From: CAVPDE01 sp964580575
GTDB lineage: Bacteria > Desulfobacterota > DSM-4660 > Desulfatiglandales > HGW-15
Direction: 5' to 3'
DNA: 64,000 nt
NCBI GenBank assembly: GCA_964580575.1
Contig: CAZOLJ010000008.1
Coordinates: forward strand, 1-64,000
A model generated the notes under the pieces. That model worked only from the letters and a program-made list of their open reading frames with translations. It had not been told where the DNA came from and searched no databases. Below, in pieces: positions 8,565-17,106 of this stretch. Position 1 is the stretch's first letter. Every line of letters starts with the position of its first letter. Both the position numbers and the translations under genes were made by a program.

Positions 8565-9707
8565 TTACTCCATCACATGAATGTTTTTCTTCCTGCACAT
8601 GTCCTTGAGGACTTTAGGCCAGACCGTGACGCTCACTTCCCCGAGATGCGCTTTCTTGAGGAGAAGCATCAGGGTGCGGGACTGGCCGATGCCTCCACCG
8701 ATGCTGAGAGGGATTTCATTCTTGACGATCGCCTGGTGATACGGGAGCTTGAGCCAATCGAGTTGGCCCGTGATTTTCAGCTGCTCTTTGAGGGTTTCAG
8801 CGTTCACACGGATGCCGCCCGACATGAGCTCGTGGCGCCGCTTGGTCACCGGATTCCAGACCAGGATGTCCCCGTTGAGGCCGTGTATGGGTTTGCCCTT
8901 TTCTGAAACCGTTTCCGTCACCCAGTCATCGTAGTCAGCCGCGCGCATCTCGTGGGGATACCCGTCCTGCAGGGTCCATCCGATTCCGATAATGAAGAGG
9001 GCCGGGTATTTTTGTATGATCCTGGTCTCGCGCTGCTTGCGCGGGAGGTCCGGGTACATGTCCAGGATCTCCTCGGCATGGAGGAAGGTGATCTCTTCAG
9101 GAAGGTCGGGAGTTTTGTCGGATTTGAGCTGCGGAAAACGCTGCTGCAGGTGAATCTCCGCGCCCTTGATCACTTTCCAGATCTTTCTGACCGTGTCCTT
9201 CAACGTGTCCAGGTTGCGCTGTTCCGCGGTGATGGCCTTTTCCCAATCCCACTGATCTACATAAGCGCTGTGGTCATGATCCAGGAAGTAGTCTTTTCGC
9301 ACGGCCCGCATGTCCGTGCAGAGCCCTTCACCGACCGCCATCCCGAATTGCTTCAGGGCCATTCTTTTCCATTTGGTGGCTGCCTGAACCACCTGGGCGT
9401 CAACCGGATGCTTGTCGTAGTCATTGGAAATGTGAAACTGGATCGGGGTCCGCGAACCGTCGCGGTCCAGCATGTCATTGACGCCGGTTTCCACGTCCAC
9501 AATGAGAGGGACCGTGACCATCATCAGATTGAGTTCTTTGCAGAGATTCTCCTCGATATAGTTCTTTGCGGCGAAGACGGCTTTCTGAGTTTCTTTGGGG
9601 GTGAGCAAAGAGGAGTAATCCTGCGGCAGGATTTTCTCGAGTTCATCGTAATTTCCAATGCCGGGTCCGACGAGGTCGGCCTTCTTGTCGCAGGAAGGGT
9701 TGGCCAT
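8565..9707 (-). CDS. asnA: Aspartate-ammonia ligase (asparagine synthetase A)
   Basis: 380 residues, a little longer than the usual 330-350. It makes asparagine from aspartate, ammonia and ATP (to AMP and PPi) on a class II aminoacyl-tRNA-synthetase fold. Diagnostic stretches are LNLMMVTVPLIVDVETGVND, PIQFHISNDY, MRAVRKDYFLDHDHSAYVDQ, the motif-2-like region with DQWDWEK, and the C-terminal IGGGIGQSRTLMLLL (motif 3). Start ATG 9705-9707 has AAGGAG eight bases upstream. The neighbours do not point to a specific pathway; this is a housekeeping gene. Confidence 0.93.
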   Translation of the reverse strand: MANPSCDKKADLVGPGIGNYDELEKILPQDYSSLLTPKETQKAVFAAKNYIEENLCKELNLMMVTVPLIVDVETGVNDMLDRDGSRTPIQFHISNDYDKHPVDAQVVQAATKWKRMALKQFGMAVGEGLCTDMRAVRKDYFLDHDHSAYVDQWDWEKAITAEQRNLDTLKDTVRKIWKVIKGAEIHLQQRFPQLKSDKTPDLPEEITFLHAEEILDMYPDLPRKQRETRIIQKYPALFIIGIGWTLQDGYPHEMRAADYDDWVTETVSEKGKPIHGLNGDILVWNPVTKRRHELMSGGIRVNAETLKEQLKITGQLDWLKLPYHQAIVKNEIPLSIGGGIGQSRTLMLLLKKAHLGEVSVTVWPKVLKDMCRKKNIHVME

Positions 9708-9946
9708 GCGTTTTGCTCCTTCTTTAATAGTATTTCATGTTATGATTCAGCAGAGATTTAAAAGTTGGCCGATTCTAATGGGTTTCATTGACCCAGTCAA
9801 CAGGATCCTTCTGCTTCAAGATCTTCTTAGCAGCCACTTCCGTCTTCGTGGGAATTCCACGGTTGACAGAACACCGTCTCTCTTTTTATACTCACCTGAG
9901 AAAGATCAGGGCTTCAGGATCCACGATTCAAGAAAGGCAGTAGGAC
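9708..9946. other. Intergenic gap between divergent asnA and the KAS III-like gene
   Basis: About 240 bases that should hold two divergent promoters. It is moderately A/T-rich near asnA. I see no convincing -35/-10 pair, repeat copy or small gene. Confidence 0.4.
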
Positions 9947-11482
9947 GTGCACAAGGATTCTATTCTTGAAATCATCGCTCAAGGCGCGTGGAACGGGGGG
10001 ACGGTCCAGGACAACTCTATCTACGAGAACAAAGGGATGTTCTTCAAAGGGGATATCCCGGTCAATGACAAATCGATTCAGGACCGGATGGGCGTCAAGA
10101 CCCGGGTCGTCGCGCCGGAAGATGAGCGAATCGGCGTGAGGTCCATGGAGGCCCTTCTTGAAGAAAACTCTGTTGACCCGTCAAAAATCAGGCTGGTCAT
10201 CGGCGCAACCAATGTGGGAGAAGACAAATACGATCCGGGGCCACTGATAGAAATTCCCTACGAGCTCGTTCGAAAAGCCTGCCCGGAGGCCATGGTTTTT
10301 GACCTCTACGCCGGGTGTCCCGGCTTCAACGTGTCCGTGGAGGTCGCTTTTGTGCTCTCTGTTTCAGGAGTGTTGAGGGCAGGAGACATCACGGTCATTG
10401 TGGGAGCGGAAAACATCCACCGGGCCAGAGCGTTCAAACCCCTCGACACGTCAAACATCATTTTCGGAGATGATTCTCTTGCCACGGCTCTTCAAACCAC
10501 GGCCAATAGCAGAACCGCAGGCCGCTATTCCTGTGAGCGTGGGCAGAGCTTCCCCTTTAGCGATGATTTCGTCACGGATATTGCTCAGGCCCTCGTCCAA
10601 CTGAGTGGAAATCATCACCTCGACGGCATCATCGTAGACAATCGACTCGGACAACTCCTCCACAGAGTCCCTGCCACCGCAGCCAAGGTGCAGCACCGTT
10701 TCGTTGAGCTCCTGCACCCTGATGAGTACTCCAAGGGCACTTTCAATCGCTTTGGAGATGCTCTTGCTTTCTATGAAACGAAGGTGAAGTCCTTCGCCTT
10801 TGACATCATGAGCCTTTCCGAAGGACCCGGCTTGCTCGAAACGATTGCCAGAGCCTATGTGGAAACCGGAAAATGCCGTGTGGTGGCCTCCGTGTTTCTA
10901 TCCCGCAAGGGCGTCGACGTGGCGTTACACCTCGGCGAAGGCTATACCCCGGCCAAGCCTTCCCACGGAATCGTGGATACCCACACCAGAACGCACGGAT
11001 GTTTTGCGGATTATATTCACGCCTTCATTGAAAACGGGGACCTCTTCGGTGACATGAACGGCAAGGGAGTATTCCTGTATGCTACACGTGGAGCCAAGCC
11101 CCACCTGGAGAATCTCCTTTCGAGGAACAGCCTGAGCCTTAACGACCTGGATCTCCTGATCGAGCACCAGGCTAATTTCGCGATGCTCCCCATGACCCTG
11201 GAGAGGCTGATGAATAACGGCGGGGACCCGCGAGATATCAAGCGGGCGGTCACGGACTATCTCGCGAACCGAATGCTTACCAATATCCACAGAAGAGGGA
11301 ATTGCTCCGTTGTTTCCATGCAGAGGCTGCCCTATGACCTGCAGCGGGGGGCTCTGGAAGAGGACATCGTCCAGGGGTTTCCGGTCAACAAAAACCTCGA
11401 GAAGCTGAAATCGTCAAAGATCATCCTCAGTGACTCCGTAGGAGCGGGCATGTGCCGGAGCTCGTTCCTTCAGAGACTGTGA
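9947..11482 (+). CDS. Long ketoacyl-ACP synthase III (FabH)-like condensing enzyme
   Basis: 511 residues, against about 320 for FabH. The thiolase-fold triad of the KAS III family is visible: Cys124 in DLYAGCPGFN, His407 in IEHQAN and Asn452 in RGNCSVVS. The extra length is mainly an insertion between roughly residues 185 and 320, between the Cys and His halves. KAS III enzymes condense an acyl-CoA with malonyl-ACP or another acyl-CoA; relatives of unusual length include OleA, PqsD-like and polyketide-starter enzymes. Start GTG 9947 is the longest open frame with AGGAC just upstream; a slightly later start cannot be excluded. No ACP or reductase is adjacent. The substrate cannot be told. Confidence 0.8.
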   Translation: MHKDSILEIIAQGAWNGGTVQDNSIYENKGMFFKGDIPVNDKSIQDRMGVKTRVVAPEDERIGVRSMEALLEENSVDPSKIRLVIGATNVGEDKYDPGPLIEIPYELVRKACPEAMVFDLYAGCPGFNVSVEVAFVLSVSGVLRAGDITVIVGAENIHRARAFKPLDTSNIIFGDDSLATALQTTANSRTAGRYSCERGQSFPFSDDFVTDIAQALVQLSGNHHLDGIIVDNRLGQLLHRVPATAAKVQHRFVELLHPDEYSKGTFNRFGDALAFYETKVKSFAFDIMSLSEGPGLLETIARAYVETGKCRVVASVFLSRKGVDVALHLGEGYTPAKPSHGIVDTHTRTHGCFADYIHAFIENGDLFGDMNGKGVFLYATRGAKPHLENLLSRNSLSLNDLDLLIEHQANFAMLPMTLERLMNNGGDPRDIKRAVTDYLANRMLTNIHRRGNCSVVSMQRLPYDLQRGALEEDIVQGFPVNKNLEKLKSSKIILSDSVGAGMCRSSFLQRL

Positions 11483-11556
11483 AGAAGGAGTAGCAAGAAT
11501 TCCTCGGGATGCATGGCTCGGCCTTACAAAGACTCGCAAGCAGAATCTTAGCGCGT

Positions 11557-11660
11557 AACTTCTCTGCGACTTGCGGAGAAGTTGGAGGTTGGAGGTCAGA
11601 GGTTGGAGGCAAGAACGGTTTTGCCTCAAACCTCAAGCGAAGCGATCCTCAAGCCTCAAA
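11557..11660. repeat. GTTGGAGG / CCTCAA repeat with an AACGGTTTT tip
   Basis: First a short hairpin, AACTTCTC...GAGAAGTT (11557-11584), then a run of GGTTGGAGG units that pairs with TGCCTCAAACCTC across the tip AAGAACGGTTT. The tip contains the reverse complement of AAAACCGT, bases also found at the tip of the GGCACAAAG repeats. It lies between the convergent KAS III-like and sigma-54 regulator genes. Confidence 0.65.
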
Positions 11661-11713
11661 CAGCAGACCAGATTTTGGTTGCGGCCAAAGGCGTGCATTG
11701 GGCATTCGATGAT

Positions 11714-13132
11714 TTAGTGAGGCGGCTGACTCGTGAGAGGCAGGTCGTACTTTTTCATCTTCTTATAAAGGAGAGAGCGGTGAATGCCTAGGGCCCGCGC
11801 CGCTCGTGCCTTGTTGTAATTGACGGACTGGAGGGCATAAAGGATGGCTTCCCTTTCCGCCGTGGTATGAACACGTCGCAAGGAAGCATTGTTGGAGAGA
11901 CTCGTTCCACGGTGTGCCCCATGGAGATAAGGGGGAAGATCGCAGGGGTAAATCGTATCTCTTTCCAGGTAAGAGACGACCCGCTCGAGCACATTGGAGA
12001 TCTCACGCACGTTTCCAGGCCAGTCATAGGTCGTGAAAATTTCTTGAGCTTGGGGACCAAGGGAAATTCTCTGAAGTCCTGAATCATGGGCAATGCGTTT
12101 CAGAAGATGCTCAACAGTAGGGAGGATGTCTTCCCTTCGTTCACGGAGCGGGGGGATGTGCAGGGTGATGACGTTGAGACGGTAAAACAGATCCTTGCGG
12201 AAACGGTTCTCCTCGAGCATGTCTTCAAGATCATGGTTTGTCGCGGCCAGCAATCGGAAATCGGTTTTGATCAGCGACGTCCCTCCGACTCTTTCAAACT
12301 CCTTTTCCTCCAGCACACGAAGCAGCTTTGGTTGCATCTCAATGGGCAGATCACCGATTTCGTCCAGGAACACGGAGCCAAAATTGGCCAATTCAAATTT
12401 CCCCGGTTTCCCTGTGGAACTGGCGCCGGTGAACGCTCCTTTTTCATAGCCGAAGAGCTCGGATTCAAAAAGGTCCGGCGGTATGGCCGCACAGTTGACC
12501 CGCACAAAAGGATAAAGCCTCCTGGAACTCGCGTGATGAATGGCCTGGGCCAGAAGCTCTTTGCCGGTGCCCGACTCCCCGGTGATGACCACCGGGAGAC
12601 TCGTTGCCGCGGCCCTGAGGGCTTGTCTTTTAATGCCGCGGATCGCCGAACTCTCCCCCACCATGCTGTCCACCGTGTATCGCGTGGAGCGAAGAGAGAG
12701 CAGTTCCTTTTCATAAAGGCTCAGTTTGGATTCAAGGAAAGACACTTTCTCGGCCAACTTGCTCGCTGTGCTGGCGCTGTCGAACAAGACCAACCCGAGA
12801 ACGGCGATGATCTTTCCATTTTCCTTGATGGGCACGCGGTGGGTCAGGAAAGCCCTCTCTTTGAATTGATGGGGATAGTTGACTTCAGCTTGTCCGGTTT
12901 TCGCGACGATGTGAAGCCGCGAATTCACTCCGAGTTCCGAGGCGTGCTTGCCGATTTCCGCGCCAGGGTCGATGTTGAGGAATCGGGCATAGGTGTCGTT
13001 GATGTAGACGATGTACCCTTCGTGATCCGAGACGATCACTCCCACCTGCATGTTGTCCAGGAGTTTCCTGAAAAAGCCTCTTTGCTTGATCAAAGCCTGA
13101 ATCCGGTCGCCCCTTCTCTGCACTGATGCCAT
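11714..13132 (-). CDS. PAS-domain sigma-54-dependent transcriptional activator
   Basis: 472 residues in three parts. Residues about 20-100 form a PAS sensor (DNMQVGVIVSDHEGYIVYIN). Residues about 160-400 form the AAA+ domain with Walker A GESGTGKE, the sigma-54-contact loop GAFTGA and Walker B VFLDEIGDL. The C-terminus is a Fis-type helix-turn-helix (NYNKARAARALGIHRSLLYK). No REC domain is present, so a ligand or redox signal sensed by PAS is more likely than phosphorylation. Start ATG 13130-13132 (MASVQRRG) is chosen because GGAGG precedes it; the ATG at 13150 has no ribosome site. It is divergent from a TRAP/thiolase operon that has a sigma-54 promoter, which is its likely target. Confidence 0.92.
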   Translation of the reverse strand: MASVQRRGDRIQALIKQRGFFRKLLDNMQVGVIVSDHEGYIVYINDTYARFLNIDPGAEIGKHASELGVNSRLHIVAKTGQAEVNYPHQFKERAFLTHRVPIKENGKIIAVLGLVLFDSASTASKLAEKVSFLESKLSLYEKELLSLRSTRYTVDSMVGESSAIRGIKRQALRAAATSLPVVITGESGTGKELLAQAIHHASSRRLYPFVRVNCAAIPPDLFESELFGYEKGAFTGASSTGKPGKFELANFGSVFLDEIGDLPIEMQPKLLRVLEEKEFERVGGTSLIKTDFRLLAATNHDLEDMLEENRFRKDLFYRLNVITLHIPPLRERREDILPTVEHLLKRIAHDSGLQRISLGPQAQEIFTTYDWPGNVREISNVLERVVSYLERDTIYPCDLPPYLHGAHRGTSLSNNASLRRVHTTAEREAILYALQSVNYNKARAARALGIHRSLLYKKMKKYDLPLTSQPPH

Positions 13133-13159
13133 GGCGCCCTCCGTCTCCATAAAGGGACA

Positions 13160-13177
13160 TGTCTCTTGTTTGAGACA
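13160..13177. promoter_or_regulatory. Perfect dyad TGTCTC-N6-GAGACA, candidate enhancer site
   Basis: Perfect 6-6-6 inverted repeat about 112 bases upstream of the -24/-12 promoter and 27 bases upstream of the activator's own start codon. Position and symmetry suit a binding site for the Fis-type activator, controlling the operon and possibly its own gene. Inferred. Confidence 0.55.
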
Positions 13178-13288
13178 CTATAGAGGTGTTTTTTGGAAAT
13201 GGCAATAGCCATTCTGGGTGAAAGAAGTATCGATGGAACCAGTGGAAATAACTAGGGTTAATTTGGAGAGAAAGATTTGCAGCCTTCC

Positions 13289-13304
13289 TGGCACTGATTT
13301 CGCA
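13289..13304 (+). promoter_or_regulatory. Sigma-54 (-24/-12) promoter of the TRAP/thiolase operon
   Basis: TGGCAC-N5-TCGCA: the GG (13290-13291) and GC (13302-13303) are separated by exactly ten bases, as sigma-54 requires, and the -24 box is consensus. It lies 74 bases upstream of the TRAP permease start and opposite a sigma-54 activator gene. Confidence 0.75.
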
Positions 13305-13377
13305 ATACCGTGAAGTGGATTGCACGAAGAGCTGTTGGCAAAGGATAAGGCGATCCAGTTCTTGAGAGGAAAAAGCG

Positions 13378-14763
13378 ATGATCACGACTGACTATCTTGT
13401 CATCGCCATGTTCGCCGCCTTCATTGGGTTCATGCTCACGGGCTATCCCATCGCCTTATGTCTCTCAGGCACAGCCATTCTTTTTACGGCGGTAGGGTAC
13501 CTTTCGGACTTGTATCTGGGGACGGCTACCGGCGTTGATTTCAACTACTTCGGCATTGCGGTGACTCGCATCTTCAACACCATGTCCAACTGGGTGCTGG
13601 TCTCCCTGCCCATGTTCATTTACATGGGGCTCATGCTGGACCGTTCTGGGATGGCGGAGAAGCTGATGATGTCCTCTCAGGAGTTGTTCGGAAAGGTGAG
13701 GGGAGGTCTTGCCGTCACCGTCACCCTCATCGGCGTAGTCATGGCGGCATCCACGGGAATCGTGGGGGCGTCGGTGGTTCTCCTGGGTCTCTTGACCGTG
13801 CCGGCCATGCTCAACCAGGGATACAACAAGAGAATGGCGGTGGGCACGGTTGCCGCAGCCGGTACCCTGGGAATCCTTATCCCTCCGAGCATCATGCTGG
13901 TCGTGATGGGGGATCAAGTCGGGGTTTCGGTGGGAGATCTCTTCACGGGAGCTTTTATCCCCGGGATTATTCTGGCGCCGCTCTACACCATGTATATCCT
14001 GACGGTCAGTTACCTTAAGCCGGAAGTGGCGCCTTTGGCCAAGGGCAGGCGCCCGGTTTCCTGGAAAGTCCTTGGGGATGTGATCAAGAGCATCCTGCCG
14101 CCGGCGGTTCTCATTCTCTCCGTTCTCGGATCCATTTTCATGGGCATTGCGACGGTGACCGAGGCCAGCGGGGTCGGAGCCCTGGTGGCCACCTTGCTGG
14201 CGTATGTGAACAGAAAGCTCAATCTCAAGGTGCTCAAGGATGTGCTCACCATCACCTTCAACACCAATGCCTATATTTTCGGTATCCTCATCGGGGCGAC
14301 CTGCTTTGCCCTTGTCCTTCGAGGGCTTGGAGGAGATGAGTTCATCGCCCGCATCCTCAAAGGGCTGCCTTTTGGACCCTACGGAATTCTCTTCTTTATT
14401 GTTTTCTGCGTCTTCTTGTTGGATTTTTTTCTGGACTGGATAGAAATCTGTTTCATTATTTTGCCATTGATTGCTCCCGTGGTCGCTGACCTGGATTTTG
14501 TGGTGGAGGGGTATGGGGTGGTCAATGAGCCGAAGATGGTTTGGTTCCTGTTGGTTCTTGCGGTAACCCTTCAAACCTCTTTCTTGACGCCTCCTGTGGG
14601 TTTTTCCCTCTTCTATCTCAAGGGGATTGTGCCGAAGGAGGTGACCTTGGCGGACATTTATGTGGGAATCATTCCCCTTTCACTCCTGCAGCTCATTGGC
14701 GTCATTGTGATCGCCGTCTGGCCTTCCTTGGTGACGTGGCTCCCGGCCATGGTTTACAGGTAA
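13378..14763 (+). CDS. TRAP transporter large permease (DctM-like)
   Basis: 461 residues with about a dozen hydrophobic segments and DctM-family stretches such as VVLLGLLTVPAMLNQGYNKR, GTLGILIPPSIMLVVMG and QTSFLTPPVGFSLFYLKG. The DctM subunit is the main channel of Na+-coupled tripartite carboxylate importers. A good ribosome site (AGAGGAAAA) precedes ATG 13378. No solute-binding (DctP) or small permease (DctQ) gene is next to it, which is unusual, so partners must be encoded elsewhere. It is first in an operon with thiolase, DUF35, response regulator and SDR genes under a sigma-54 promoter, so it probably imports the carboxylic acid that the operon degrades (inferred). Confidence 0.88.
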   Translation: MITTDYLVIAMFAAFIGFMLTGYPIALCLSGTAILFTAVGYLSDLYLGTATGVDFNYFGIAVTRIFNTMSNWVLVSLPMFIYMGLMLDRSGMAEKLMMSSQELFGKVRGGLAVTVTLIGVVMAASTGIVGASVVLLGLLTVPAMLNQGYNKRMAVGTVAAAGTLGILIPPSIMLVVMGDQVGVSVGDLFTGAFIPGIILAPLYTMYILTVSYLKPEVAPLAKGRRPVSWKVLGDVIKSILPPAVLILSVLGSIFMGIATVTEASGVGALVATLLAYVNRKLNLKVLKDVLTITFNTNAYIFGILIGATCFALVLRGLGGDEFIARILKGLPFGPYGILFFIVFCVFLLDFFLDWIEICFIILPLIAPVVADLDFVVEGYGVVNEPKMVWFLLVLAVTLQTSFLTPPVGFSLFYLKGIVPKEVTLADIYVGIIPLSLLQLIGVIVIAVWPSLVTWLPAMVYR

Positions 14764-14852
14764 AGAGAGGGGATTGTCTTTATCATTCCGAGAAGCTAAA
14801 CTGCGGACAAAAGAGAAACGTTTTGTTTTGGTAACCCTCGAGGAGGGGTGGA

Positions 14853-16091
14853 ATGCCAAAGCGAAGAAAACTGGGAAGGGGGGTGGCCATTGTCGGCGCG
14901 GGCATGTCCAAGTTCGGCATGTTCAAGGACAGGGACTCCAAGGATTTTTTTTCAGAAGCCTTTCGGGAGATGCTGGGGTCGGTCGACAAAGGGCTCGACC
15001 CCAAAGAGATTGATGCGCTCTATGTGGGAAATTTTTCGAATGACTTCTTCGCCCACCAGTCGCATTGGGGGCCGATTCTCTCAGATATCATCGGTCATGC
15101 CCCCAAGCCTGCAACGAGGACGGAGGGTGCATGCGCGTCGAGTGCGTTGGCTTTCCGGGAGGGAGTGTTTGCCATTGCCTCGGGGTTCTACGATATGGTG
15201 CTCGTGGGCGGCGTGGAGGATATGTCCAAGCGAACCACGGAGGAGGTGGCTGAAGGCCTTGCCCTGGCCACGGTGCCCTATGAAGGAAGGGTGGGGTTCA
15301 CGTTCCCCGGCGTCTTCGGAGCTGTGGCCAGCGCGTATTTCGCCAAGTACGGGGCCCATCGAGAGCACCTCATGAACGTGACCATTAAGAGCCACAACAA
15401 CGCGCCGCTCAATCCCAAAGCCCAGTTTCCCATGACCATTCGCGACATGATGAACTCCAAAATGGAAAGCCTCCGCAAGCGGGGGCAGCCTGTCCCTGAT
15501 TGGAAAGAGGAAAAGGATTTTCTGAGGGATCCGGCAGCGAACCCCGTAGTGGCTTGGCCCATGCACCTCTTTGACTGCTGCCCCATAAGCGACGGAGCCA
15601 GTTGCCTGCTGCTGGTTGCCGAAGAAATCGCAAGGAACTTCACCGATGACCCCATCCATGTTGCCGGTATCGGCCAGGGAAGCGGCAGGGGGTTCCACGC
15701 CAGCCCCGACATGACCACGTTCGAAGCGACCTGCTATGCGGCCGAGGAGGCTTACGGAATGTCGGGGCTGACACCGAAGGATGTCCAGTTTGCCGAGGTG
15801 CATGACTGCTTTTCCATTGCAGAAATCGTTCACATCGAAGACCTTGGATTTTTCAAGCCCGGTGAAGGGTACAAGGCGGTCGCAGCGGGGGCGACAAGGC
15901 TGGACGGGCCCAAGCCGATCAATACGTCCGGAGGGCTGAAATGCAAAGGCCACCCGGTGGGCGCCACAGGGACCTCACAACTCTATGAGGTGTGGACTCA
16001 GCTCAGAGGAAAGGCGGGCAAGAGGCAGGTTCCCCTAAGGGACCTGTCCATCGGCGGTGCTCACAATTTAGGCGGCACGGGCGGCACCTGA
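14853..16091 (+). CDS. Thiolase-family acyltransferase (SCP2 / DUF35-partnered type)
   Basis: 412 residues. The acylated Cys is in TEGACASSALAF, the general base His in AEVHDCFSIAE and the C-terminal motif is GGLKCKGHPVGATGTSQ, all standard for thiolases. The sequence resembles the SCP-x/acetyl-CoA acetyltransferase group that works with a small DUF35 OB-fold/Zn-ribbon protein, and that partner follows at once. Such pairs catalyse CoA-dependent condensation or cleavage of beta-keto acyl-CoA. AGGAGG precedes the ATG. Direction and chain specificity cannot be read from the sequence. Confidence 0.9.
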   Translation: MPKRRKLGRGVAIVGAGMSKFGMFKDRDSKDFFSEAFREMLGSVDKGLDPKEIDALYVGNFSNDFFAHQSHWGPILSDIIGHAPKPATRTEGACASSALAFREGVFAIASGFYDMVLVGGVEDMSKRTTEEVAEGLALATVPYEGRVGFTFPGVFGAVASAYFAKYGAHREHLMNVTIKSHNNAPLNPKAQFPMTIRDMMNSKMESLRKRGQPVPDWKEEKDFLRDPAANPVVAWPMHLFDCCPISDGASCLLLVAEEIARNFTDDPIHVAGIGQGSGRGFHASPDMTTFEATCYAAEEAYGMSGLTPKDVQFAEVHDCFSIAEIVHIEDLGFFKPGEGYKAVAAGATRLDGPKPINTSGGLKCKGHPVGATGTSQLYEVWTQLRGKAGKRQVPLRDLSIGGAHNLGGTGGT

Positions 16092-16123
16092 ACTTTTACG
16101 ATTCTTGAAAGGAGGTGAGCGCC

Positions 16124-16540
16124 ATGGAGCAAAGGCCTTTCAATGATCACTCTTACAATGTGTTCCTGCAGCAAGAGAAACTGATGGGATCTCGATGCAA
16201 AGCCTGCGGGGTCCGGTATGTTCCCCCACGGCCCCTGTGTCCCCGGTGTTCTGCTTCGGATATGGAGTGGCTTGAGATGAAGGGCAAAGGAGAACTGGTG
16301 GCTTTCACGTGCATCACGATTGCCCCTCCTTTCATGATGGCTCAAGGTTATGATCGGAAACATCCCTACTGTTCGGGGGTCGTGGAGTTGGAGGAGGGAG
16401 GGCGGGTGGATGCCCGGATCGAGGGCGTGGACCCGAACCGGCCGCAGGATATCCGGGTGGGAATGCCCATGAAGTCGAAATTCCTGCATCGCCGGGACAC
16501 TCCAGAGCCTGAAACCTACCTGGCCTTCGAACCGGCCTAG
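16124..16540 (+). CDS. Zn-ribbon / OB-fold DUF35 protein, thiolase partner
   Basis: 138 residues: a zinc ribbon (CKACGVRYVPPRPLCPRC) followed by an OB fold (GELVAFTCITIAPPFM, YCSGVVELEEGGRVDARI). This is the DUF35_N/OB_aCoA_assoc family, found next to thiolases and thought to hold CoA substrates or bridge enzyme complexes, as in archaeal HMG-CoA synthase. GGAGG lies eight bases before ATG 16124; an upstream in-frame GTG at 16115 overlaps that ribosome site and is less likely. Confidence 0.92.
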   Translation: MEQRPFNDHSYNVFLQQEKLMGSRCKACGVRYVPPRPLCPRCSASDMEWLEMKGKGELVAFTCITIAPPFMMAQGYDRKHPYCSGVVELEEGGRVDARIEGVDPNRPQDIRVGMPMKSKFLHRRDTPEPETYLAFEPA

Positions 16541-16557
16541 GGGCGGAGAGGACCGTG

Positions 16558-17046
16558 ATGCAAGAGAGCAGACTGAAAGGGAAGCGTATCCTGATTGTGG
16601 ACGATGAACCGGATGTCCTGGACACCCTGGCGGAAATGCTGCGCATGTGCGCGGTGAGCAAGGTCTCCGGTTTCAAGGAGGCCGAGGAACTTCTGGAGAG
16701 CCGACCCTTTGACATCGCCATTCTGGACATCATGGGCGTGAACGGCTACCAACTGCTGGATATCGCAAAAAAGAGGAAGGTCATCCCCGTCATGCTGACC
16801 GCGCATGCCTTGAGCGTTGAAGACACGGTCAAGTCTTTCACAAAAGGCGCTGCCTCCTTTCTTCCTAAAGATGAGATGCACAAGATCGTCCTTTTCCTGA
16901 ACGACATCCTGGAAGCGGAGGAAAAGGGCAGGGACTTCTGGTGGCGATGGCTGCAGCGGTTTGACTCCTATTATGAAAAGAAGTTCGGACCTGAGTGGAA
17001 AAACAAGGATAAAGAGTTCTGGGACCGCTTCAACTTTCCGACTTGA
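16558..17046 (+). CDS. Stand-alone response regulator receiver protein
   Basis: 162 residues: one REC domain, then a short Trp/Lys-rich tail with no DNA-binding or enzymatic module. All key positions are present: DDEPD acidic pair, phospho-acceptor Asp in AILDIMG, Thr in MLTAHA and Lys in FLPKDE. The tail (DFWWRWLQRFDSYYEKKFG) is aromatic and charged. It sits inside a metabolic operon between DUF35 and an SDR gene, with no histidine kinase in the window. It may act by protein contact, for example on an enzyme or on another phosphorelay (inferred). Start ATG 16558 or the GTG just before it. Confidence 0.85.
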   Translation: MQESRLKGKRILIVDDEPDVLDTLAEMLRMCAVSKVSGFKEAEELLESRPFDIAILDIMGVNGYQLLDIAKKRKVIPVMLTAHALSVEDTVKSFTKGAASFLPKDEMHKIVLFLNDILEAEEKGRDFWWRWLQRFDSYYEKKFGPEWKNKDKEFWDRFNFPT

Positions 17047-17106
17047 AGCATTGTTTGCAAGTCACTGATCTCGAAGACGGAGCCAGGGTAGAAAGCGGCG
17101 GAGACG

